Notes under the pieces: generated by a model
What the model saw: only the letters and a program-made list of their open reading frames with translations
Told to the model about the DNA's origin: nothing
Database searches by the model: none
Origin: CAZKUR01 sp964556005
Lineage (GTDB): Bacteria > Bacteroidota > Ignavibacteria > Ignavibacteriales > Ignavibacteriaceae
NCBI GenBank assembly: GCA_964556005.1
Contig: CAZKUR010000047.1
Coordinates: 1 to 31,278 of the forward strand
Direction: 5' to 3'
Length of the DNA: 31,278 bases
In this document: piece by piece, positions 25,647-31,278 of the stretch
How positions within the stretch are numbered: position 1 is the stretch's first letter
Layout of the letters: every line of letters begins with the position of its first letter
Translations under genes and position numbers: made by a program

Positions 25647-26474
25647 CTACACAATTTTTGAAGGATCCCAGGCGACTCGGAAATTATAATTTAAAGAATC
25701 GAGATTATTCATATCCTCTTCACTTAAATTAAAATCAAAAATATCCGCATTTTCTTTAATCCTTTTTTCATTTGCCGATTTTGGTATTACAATAACTTTA
25801 TGCTGAAGAACCCAGCGTATCATTATTTGTGCGGGGGTTTTCGAATATCTTTCAGCAATTGCTACCAAAGTCGGATTATCTAATTTCCTTCCTCTTGAGA
25901 GAGGCGAATAGGCTTCAAGCTGAATATTTTTGGAGTGGCAAAACTCAAGTAAATCTTTTTGATAAAGGAACGGGCTGAATTCAACCTGGTTGACAGCCGG
26001 AATTGTTTCGGTATTTGTCATTAATTCTTCGATATGGTTTATTGTATAATTACTTATTCCGATTGCTCGGCATTTACCGCTTTCAAGAATTTTTTCAAAA
26101 GCTTTCCATGTTTCGTTTCTTTTTTCGCTAACCGGCCAGTGGATTAAATAAAGATCGATATAATCGATATTTAATTTCGTTAAACTTTTATCAAAAGCCT
26201 TTAATGCTTTATCGTAACCGTGATCGTCATTCCAGAGTTTTGTTGTTACAAATATTTCTTCCCTTGGAATTTTACTTTGACGAATAGCAGTTCCAACATC
26301 CTCTTCATTTTTATACATTGCTGCTGTATCGATTAATCTATATCCTGTTTCCAAAGCATATCTTACTGCATTTTGGGCCTCTTTACCGGGCTCTGTTAAA
26401 TAAACACCTAAACCAAACAACGGCATATCGATACTGTTGTTCAATTTTATTTTATCCGATATTTTTAACTGCAT
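25647..26474 (-). CDS. Aldo/keto reductase (2,5-diketo-gluconate reductase-like)
   Basis: 275 residues, normal for the AKR family. It is an NADPH-dependent (alpha/beta)8 barrel reducing aldehydes or ketones in the cytoplasm. The catalytic tetrad is Asp49 (YRLIDTAAMY), Tyr54, Lys79 (TTKLW) and His112 (LIHWP). GISNYTINHIEEL, NQVEFSPFL and the cofactor motif VIPKSANEKRIKEN are typical. The substrate cannot be set; relatives range from methylglyoxal to keto-gluconate reductases. Convergent with the TonB receptor gene. Starts from ATG 26474 with no strong ribosome site; 12-base direct repeats lie a few bases upstream. Confidence 0.93.
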   Translation of the reverse strand: MQLKISDKIKLNNSIDMPLFGLGVYLTEPGKEAQNAVRYALETGYRLIDTAAMYKNEEDVGTAIRQSKIPREEIFVTTKLWNDDHGYDKALKAFDKSLTKLNIDYIDLYLIHWPVSEKRNETWKAFEKILESGKCRAIGISNYTINHIEELMTNTETIPAVNQVEFSPFLYQKDLLEFCHSKNIQLEAYSPLSRGRKLDNPTLVAIAERYSKTPAQIMIRWVLQHKVIVIPKSANEKRIKENADIFDFNLSEEDMNNLDSLNYNFRVAWDPSKIV

Positions 26475-26791
26475 GTTTTAATTTCAGATTAATGAATGAA
26501 TTTTAAAATTAAAGATTAATGAATCGTGCAATAAAAAGTTTGCATACGTTATTTTAATCACAATAAATGCTGCTAATGATGGATTAAGTAGTGAATGAAT
26601 AAAAAAAGTAACAGTCATTACGAACCCGACCTCATATGGCTAGAGTATCGGAGGTCGGGTGAAGTAATCTCAACCGATGAACTGAAAAAAGTGAGATTGT
26701 CCGACTAAGAGTGAGACCTCGCTAAAGCGGGTTTAACCTAATTTACTGATGTAAAGCAGCGTGAAGTTAGGATCGCAATGACACAATGATT
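26475..26791. other. 317-base gene-free region between tauE-like and aldo/keto reductase genes
   Basis: It contains a 12-base direct repeat AGATTAATGAAT at 26486-26497 and 26513-26524 just upstream of the aldo/keto reductase start, then plain AT-rich DNA, then a MITE-like repeat (26614-26782). No coding signal is seen. Confidence 0.65.
26614..26782. repeat. MITE-like dispersed repeat of the 'GTCATTGCGA' type
   Basis: Ends are imperfect inverted repeats: GTCATTACGA at the left and the complement of GTCATTGCGATC at the right (GATCGCAATGAC). Inside are a perfect ten-pair stem ACCCGACCTC/GAGGTCGGGT (26624-26633 and 26651-26660, 17-base loop), then GAAGTAATCTCAACCG and GTGAGATTGTCCGAC. These words match the widespread 'GTCATTGCGAGG...GAAGCAATCTC' interspersed element known from many bacterial genomes. 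It encodes nothing; mobility would need a transposase elsewhere. Confidence 0.65.
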
Positions 26792-27538
26792 TTAAAAGAT
26801 GTTCATAAGTTTTACCGACATAATTAGTATTGCCGCGATTAACACATAACGGATAAATTTTTCACCTTTCTTCACTGAAAATTTCACTGCCCACCATCCG
26901 CCGATTGCATTGCCTACAGCTAAACTTAATCCTAAAACCCAATCGACATCGCCGGTTAAAACAAAAATCAGCAGAGCAGGAATAGTATAGAGAAGAACAA
27001 TAAATACTTTATGCATATTCACAAAGACTAAATTCAGCTTCATTAAATTTTGAATAGCTGCCATTATGATAAAACCGACGCCGACCTGTATAAATCCGCC
27101 GTAAAACCCGATTCCAATCATCGAAAGATAGACTTTCCATGATATTTTTCCGTTTAAGTCATTCACATATTCTTTTTTCTTTTTTGGAATAATCAAAGAA
27201 ACTATGATTCCTATCATAACTATTCCCAAAATTTTTTGGAATAAATTATCGCTAATGTTCACTGCCATTAATGCGCCTGCTACAGCTCCGGGAAGAGTGA
27301 AAAGTGATAATTTAAAACTCGTTTTAAATTGAGAATATTTTTCCCTTTTATATGATATTACGGCAAAAATATTTTGAACGAAAATTGCAACACGGTTTGT
27401 ACCGTTAGCCAAAGCCGAATCGAGTCCTAAAAAAATAAGGGTTGGTAAAGTTAGCGTAGAACCGCCGCCGGCATTAACATTTATAAACCCGGCAATCATT
27501 CCAACGCCGAACAAGATTAAAATTGAGTTGACATCCAT
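26792..27538 (-). CDS. TauE/SafE family membrane permease
   Basis: 248 residues from ATG 27536-27538 (a TTG lies one codon before). About seven to eight membrane helices with the two inverted family repeats: FGVGMIAGFINVNAGGGSTL at the start and GFYGGFIQVGVGFIIMAA in the middle, each with the Gly-rich loop. The family exports or imports sulfite, sulfoacetate and other organosulfonates or organic anions; no sulfur genes are nearby, so the substrate is unknown. It is divergent from the secreted hypothetical gene at 27621 across 82 bases that must hold both promoters. Confidence 0.88.
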   Translation of the reverse strand: MDVNSILILFGVGMIAGFINVNAGGGSTLTLPTLIFLGLDSALANGTNRVAIFVQNIFAVISYKREKYSQFKTSFKLSLFTLPGAVAGALMAVNISDNLFQKILGIVMIGIIVSLIIPKKKKEYVNDLNGKISWKVYLSMIGIGFYGGFIQVGVGFIIMAAIQNLMKLNLVFVNMHKVFIVLLYTIPALLIFVLTGDVDWVLGLSLAVGNAIGGWWAVKFSVKKGEKFIRYVLIAAILIMSVKLMNIF

Positions 27539-27620
27539 CAAAGTAAATATATCTGCAAATTAGGAAATTACCATTGCTCAAAAATAATGAAGTTATTCTA
27601 ATTTTTTTAAAAGATAAATA

Positions 27621-28145
27621 ATGGAAAAAAAATCTTTGTTATGTGCTATACTTCTGATTTTGATTTTATCAAACAAAGTCATAGATGCACAGGAATATTA
27701 TGCAAGCTGGGCGCCGCTTTCCGAAAATGCCCCAATTGAAGCTAAGAACCAGATGAGGTCAAATTATCTAAAAACTCCAACTCAAGATGAATTTGAACTA
27801 CCGGCATATCCGAATGCTTTAATTGTTTCGATAACCGGAATAGGCTTAAGGCCTTCGGATAGCACTAAGCTGCCAATCATTACTTTAATTTCAATCGACA
27901 AGCCATTGAAAGTAATTGAATTTTACATGAATCAGATTCAAAAGTACAGTAATTGGAAATGGAATAAACGTTTTAAAATGTTTTATAAAGATAATCTGGC
28001 TAAAGCATTGAACAGGCATTCTCCCTATATTATGATTCAGCATGCAACGCCTGACGAATTTGACCTGGTGAATATTTCGAAAACGCTCAGGGAAAATGTA
28101 GCATCAAAGATAGTTGTTTGTTTCAATCCGAATACTATAAGGTAA
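27621..28145 (+). CDS. Secreted hypothetical protein
   Basis: 174 residues. Signal peptide LLCAILLILILSNKVIDAQ (cleavage near 23-24). The mature part has ELPAYPNALIVSITGIG followed by PLKVIEFYMNQIQKYSNWKW, a pattern ('P-x-YP-x-A ... V-x-FY-x-x-x-L ... W') found in several small periplasmic or lipoprotein domains of unknown role. No cysteine for lipidation after the signal. Its stop lies three bases before the stop of the convergent MBL-fold gene, so the two transcripts must overlap. Function unknown. Confidence 0.7.
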   Translation: MEKKSLLCAILLILILSNKVIDAQEYYASWAPLSENAPIEAKNQMRSNYLKTPTQDEFELPAYPNALIVSITGIGLRPSDSTKLPIITLISIDKPLKVIEFYMNQIQKYSNWKWNKRFKMFYKDNLAKALNRHSPYIMIQHATPDEFDLVNISKTLRENVASKIVVCFNPNTIR

Positions 28146-28148
28146 AAA

Positions 28149-29159
28149 TCAATCAGGCAAATTCCATTCTGCAGGAAAATATGTGTCCGGGAAAATCGCC
28201 CTTGCTTCCTGAAGGATTTGCGGGTAATCATCTTTAATTTTATATCTGTCCGAAATATGAAATAAAAATAATTTTTCAACTTCGGCTTTCTTTGTTAAAT
28301 CAGCGGCCTGTCCGGCTGTTAAATGAAAATTTTTAATTGCATGTTCGTAATCTTTATTTGAATATTCACATTCGCAGACGGCAATTTTACATTTTCTCAT
28401 TAGTTCAACGGCTTTGGTTTTTGCATTTTCATCGAATACAAAATCCGTTAAATATGCAATGCTATCGCGCTCTTTTTGATAGAGCAATATTTTCTTTAAT
28501 TCATTAAAAGAATATTTCCGATTTTTTAACTCAATTACTTCACCGTTTTCATAATTTAAATTTCTCAACCTTTCCAACCACGCACCTCTTGGAAGATCCA
28601 AATTGCTCAAAGCATCTTCGTTAATGTTAAAATACGGTTTTTCGGAAACTCTGTATGCAGCCGAAGGAATTGAATGATTTAATAAAACTGTTTCGATAAT
28701 AAAATCCTCATTCTCGAAGATAATCATGCTGTTTAATTTTTTTTCTGTATTCTCTTTGTAAGCAAATGCCTCCTTTGTTAAAAATTTCGATGTTGTCAAT
28801 TTGTTTCCGGATATTTCATTTATAATCCATTCACCCGGCGAACCGTCAACCCAGTTCCATATAAATCCTCTTAGCCTGTTATGAATTATTTCAATTGTCT
28901 GCGGCGGACCAAATATCTGAACCGGTTTTTCTCTATCATAATTTCTTCTAAAAAAATAATCGAAACCTGAGATATGATCGATATGTAAGTGTGAAAGAAA
29001 CAGGAAGTCTATATTTTTAACATGTGAATTATCCAGCGTTTCAAGAACATTTTCCCCGCAGTCGAATAAAAGCCTATAAAAGCGGCTTCCGCTGTTTATT
29101 TGTAAAAACAGAGCATTATCGTAGCCCGGTTTACCAAGTATTTGATAAATGAAACTCAT
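28149..29159 (-). CDS. Metallo-beta-lactamase fold hydrolase, ribonuclease Z-like
   Basis: 336 residues, within the range of short RNase Z. The metal motif HLHIDH is at residues 57-62 after FLFLS. Later ligand candidates follow the RNase Z order: NHSIPSAAYR, YLTDFVFDE and, near the end, LFHISDRY, which corresponds to the HFSSRY-type motif. FGPPQTIEII matches the GP-containing loop that follows the first metal motif in RNase Z. The enzyme would trim tRNA 3' trailers, but divergent relatives with other substrates exist, and only the ATG at 29159 (no clear ribosome site) supports the start. Convergent with the secreted hypothetical gene. Confidence 0.8.
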   Translation of the reverse strand: MSFIYQILGKPGYDNALFLQINSGSRFYRLLFDCGENVLETLDNSHVKNIDFLFLSHLHIDHISGFDYFFRRNYDREKPVQIFGPPQTIEIIHNRLRGFIWNWVDGSPGEWIINEISGNKLTTSKFLTKEAFAYKENTEKKLNSMIIFENEDFIIETVLLNHSIPSAAYRVSEKPYFNINEDALSNLDLPRGAWLERLRNLNYENGEVIELKNRKYSFNELKKILLYQKERDSIAYLTDFVFDENAKTKAVELMRKCKIAVCECEYSNKDYEHAIKNFHLTAGQAADLTKKAEVEKLFLFHISDRYKIKDDYPQILQEARAIFPDTYFPAEWNLPD

Positions 29160-29326
29160 GTTTATGAAAGTTATTGAAATATTCTAAAATTTCCGATAAA
29201 AAATGCTGCGAATACAAATTATTCTTTTAAAATTATTGATGCTCTCCAGGCAATTTTTTCGAATAATGTTCTTTTCATTGAAATCAATCCTTCAAACAAT
29301 ATAATTTTTTTCTTATTAAATAAAAT
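29160..29326. other. AT-rich spacer
   Basis: 167 bases between the RNase Z-like start and the broken membrane gene. No open frame or convincing promoter boxes seen. It must carry the promoter of the minus-strand RNase Z-like gene. Confidence 0.5.
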
Positions 29327-29734
29327 ATGAAAGAATCCTCAAACATAATTCTCGCAGCCGGATTAATAATTATTACGTGTCTTTTAACTGATTGCGTTTT
29401 TTTTTAACTTTTATTTAAAAAATATCATTCAGAAATCCCAAGCAATTGGAAGCAAAAAACTTACCGTAGCTACATCGCAGTATTTTTATCTTCTTTATTA
29501 TTTGCTTGCTTATTTTTATTATTTCATTCAATTTTTAAAAGTAAATTGGGAGATAGTCAATTATATTTTACAATTATATTCGGTATTCTTTTTTGGCTGG
29601 GTCTTTATTTTCCTTCGTTTCAACCAAATAACTCGCCCTTATTAAAAATCAATCATATGGCAGCACAAACCTTGATGCTGATCAGCATAACAAAAGTGAT
29701 TGGTACATCACTCATAGTATTTTTGCTCTTTTGA
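29327..29734 (+). pseudogene. Probable four-helix membrane protein with an in-frame stop
   Basis: From ATG 29327 the frame gives MKESSNIILAAGLIIITC and on to a TAA at codon 27 (29405-29407), then continues in the same frame (LLFKKYHSEIPSNWKQKTYR) to a stop at 29734, 134 sense codons in all. Hydrophobic segments fall at about codons 8-26, 48-66, 81-99 and 115-134, consistent with one four-helix membrane protein interrupted by a nonsense codon. The stop sits at the end of a nine-T run (29397-29405), so sequencing error or indel is possible, although a simple indel would put the two halves in different frames. The family is not recognised; the second half alone could start at TTG 29546. Confidence 0.45.
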
Positions 29735-29828
29735 AAGTATAAATCCGGCTGATATGTTTTTTCCGGTTCCGATTTTTTTTTAACTTACGCACCATCAATT
29801 CAATAAATCGTAATTAATATTTTTTTCT

Positions 29829-29846
29829 CCGGGATTTTTGTCCCGG
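29829..29846. terminator. CCGGGA/TCCCGG hairpin
   Basis: CCGGGA-TTTTTG-TCCCGG gives a six-pair G/C-rich stem 95 bases after the broken membrane gene and 74 bases before the permease start. The following TACTTTTTC is a weak U tract. It may end upstream transcripts or attenuate the permease gene. Confidence 0.5.
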
Positions 29847-29857
29847 TACTTTTTCAT

Positions 29858-29871
29858 GTTAGTTCACTAAC
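29858..29871. promoter_or_regulatory. GTTAGT/ACTAAC palindrome upstream of the permease
   Basis: GTTAGT-TC-ACTAAC is a perfect inverted repeat about 50 bases before the permease start. The word TGTTAGTTCA here is also found at 23281-23290 in front of the TonB receptor gene. Operator role is a guess from symmetry and recurrence. Confidence 0.3.
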
Positions 29872-29919
29872 GATAATTAAAATAATATCAAGATTGTAAA
29901 CTAAAAGCGTCATAAACTC

Positions 29920-31278
29920 TTGCCTAAAAATTTTTCTACTAAAGATAATCTTGACAGAGGATTAGGATTAAAAGAAGCCGTCGCGCTTAATATGATCGAT
30001 ATGGTTGGGATCGGCCCCTTCATCGTTATTCCTCTTGTAATCGGTGCGATGAATGGTCCTCAATGTATTCTTGCCTGGATAATTGGCGCATTGCTTTCTT
30101 TTGCAGATGGTTTTGTCTGGGCGGAATTAGGTGCGGCAATGCCCGAAGCCGGTGGAAGTTATCCTTTTTTAAGAGAGTTGTACGGCCCGGCAAAATGGGG
30201 AAAGCTATTTTCGTTTTTATTTATCTGGCAGACGGTTTTTCAAGCTCCTTTGGTTGTTGCTTCCGGTTCAATCGGTTTTGCACAATACTTAACTTATTTA
30301 ATTCCTCTTAGTACAATTGAACAAAAAGTTGTTTCGGGAATACTGGTTATTATTTTAATTATTCTTCTATACAGACACATAACCGCAGTTGGTAAGATAA
30401 CTTTGCTTTTATGGATCGGCGTTTTCGGAACTGTACTCTGGCTAATTTTCGGCGGCATAACACATTTTAATTCTCACCTTGCATTCGATTTTCCGGAAGG
30501 TGCTTTTAGCCTTTCATGGGTTTTTATGGCTGCGTTGGGTAATGCTTCAGTAAAAACAATTTATACTTATCTTGGTTATTATAACGTGTGTCATTTGGGC
30601 TCAGAGATTAAGAATCCGCAAAAAAATATACCAAGAAGTATTTTTATTTCAATCGGGGGAATTGCAGTTCTTTATTTATTGATGCAAACTAGTATTTTAG
30701 GAGTTATTCCCTGGCGTGAAGCACAACATTCGGAATTTATAGTCAGTAAATTTTTTGAAAAAATATATGGCAGCACAGCAGCAACTTTTGCAACAATATT
30801 AATTTTGTGGATAGCTTTTTCATCTCTATTTGCCGTCATGTTAGGTTATTCGAGGATTCCATATGCTGCGGCACTTGACGGTTCATTCTTCTCGGTTTTT
30901 GCTAAAGTTCATCCTAAAAAACATTTTCCGCACGTTTCTCTTTTAGTGCTTGGAATTTTCGGTTTTATTTTTAGTCTTTTATTCCGTTTGAGTGAAGTAA
31001 TAAGCGCAATCCTTGCAATGAGAATTTTAGTCCAATTTATAAGTCAGGCAGCAGGAATTGTTTTCCTGAAAAAGAAAAAACCGAAAGGATTCTTTCCTTT
31101 CAAAATGTGGCTTTATCCTGTCCCGGCATTAGCAGCAATTTTAATGTGGATAGGATTATTCCTTTCGACAGGATTTTATTTTGTTCTTGGCGGAATTGGA
31201 ATGATATTATTGGGTACTATAGTTTATTTAATAAGAGCTTATAAAATAAATGATTGGCCTTTTAAAAAAATTGAAATG
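29920..31278 (+). CDS. APC superfamily amino acid permease (3' partial)
   Basis: 453 codons open to the window edge, so the stop lies beyond it. TTG 29920 is the only canonical start after the in-frame stop at 29902; the next Met is at residue 25, inside helix 1. Family features: KEAVALNMIDMVGIGPFIVI (helix 1 with the unwound G-I-G), WAELGAAMPEAGGSYPFLRE (helix 2-3 with the PEAGG motif), GSEIKNPQKNIPRSIFISI after helix 6, and YSRIPYAAALDGSFF before helix 9. About 12 helices would import amino acids or polyamines by proton or sodium symport, or exchange them. The substrate is unknown. The C-terminal visible part ends in helix 12 plus KINDWPFKKIEM, so little is missing. Confidence 0.9.
   Translation, partial: MPKNFSTKDNLDRGLGLKEAVALNMIDMVGIGPFIVIPLVIGAMNGPQCILAWIIGALLSFADGFVWAELGAAMPEAGGSYPFLRELYGPAKWGKLFSFLFIWQTVFQAPLVVASGSIGFAQYLTYLIPLSTIEQKVVSGILVIILIILLYRHITAVGKITLLLWIGVFGTVLWLIFGGITHFNSHLAFDFPEGAFSLSWVFMAALGNASVKTIYTYLGYYNVCHLGSEIKNPQKNIPRSIFISIGGIAVLYLLMQTSILGVIPWREAQHSEFIVSKFFEKIYGSTAATFATILILWIAFSSLFAVMLGYSRIPYAAALDGSFFSVFAKVHPKKHFPHVSLLVLGIFGFIFSLLFRLSEVISAILAMRILVQFISQAAGIVFLKKKKPKGFFPFKMWLYPVPALAAILMWIGLFLSTGFYFVLGGIGMILLGTIVYLIRAYKINDWPFKKIEM

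Noticed and set aside
26486..26524. Start of a CRISPR array from the 12-base direct repeat
   Set aside because: Only two copies, low complexity and AT-rich; no further repeats and no cas genes.
29407..29734. Alternative genetic code or stop readthrough to explain the two in-frame TAA codons
   Set aside because: Many intact genes here (folK, lepA, uvrA and others) end with TAA, so TAA is a working stop. Gene decay or sequence error is simpler.
30063..30311. 82-codon plus-strand open frame near the right end
   Set aside because: It lies in another frame of the APC permease, whose own frame is open for 453 codons with clear family motifs.
1..31278. A novel defence or biosynthetic gene cluster
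   Set aside because: Genes are mostly recognisable housekeeping or transport families; apart from the broken toxin pair there are no defence modules, and no multi-gene cluster of unknowns is present.

Overview
The window reads as a chromosomal segment of an Ignavibacteria-type bacterium (Ignavibacteriota, Bacteroidota/Chlorobi group). The main evidence is the C-terminal sorting domain of the first gene (NYPNPFNPTT, then VYNILGQEVKTLVN and LPSGVYIY), the style of type IX secretion signal common in that group. A second secreted protein with a FlgD-like C-terminus, a DUF4834-like small membrane protein, a TonB receptor with a carboxypeptidase-regulatory N-terminus and AT-rich DNA agree with this. 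No rRNA, tRNA, CRISPR, phage or transposase gene was seen. Most of the window is ordinary housekeeping sequence.

Layout. 1-971 (+): 3' part of a secreted VCBS/FG-GAP-repeat protein with a T9SS domain. 1209-5745 (-): tightly packed set surE > phzF-like > membrane VWA protein > comF. 5746-6511: gene-free DNA with four small REP-like hairpins and a dispersed repeat. 6512-11129 (+): pgeF-like, folB, folK, deoxynucleoside kinase, DUF4834-like, GT9 glycosyltransferase and Ppx/GppA phosphatase, almost all touching or overlapping. 11500-12146 (+): decayed toxin-antitoxin pair. 12225-14956 (+): lepA-lepB. 15039-18232 (+): secreted subtilisin-like protease, O-methyltransferase, small helical protein. 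18454-19637 (-): MarR regulator and IMPACT/YigZ protein. 19741-25575 (+): uvrA, a small membrane-anchored protein ending in a His/Cys-rich tail, and a TonB-dependent receptor that resembles zinc/copper receptors. 25647-27538 (-): aldo/keto reductase, a MITE-like repeat, TauE/SafE permease. 27621-29159: a secreted protein facing an RNase Z-like metallo-beta-lactamase protein. 29327-29734: membrane gene with an in-frame stop. 29920-end (+): APC-family amino acid permease that runs off the window.

Working together: folB-folK give two successive steps of folate synthesis, with nucleotide salvage by the kinase next to them. lepA-lepB pairs translation with secretion. The TonB receptor and its small neighbour look like a metal-uptake unit with a palindromic candidate operator between them. 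Two genes carry in-frame TAA codons. In the PIN toxin the start codon also appears lost, and a single G-to-A change would explain that while leaving the antitoxin stop intact. I found no convincing wholly new system. The most notable signals are this toxin decay, the layered dispersed repeats (one of which supplies the comF stop codon) and the candidate metal-uptake locus.
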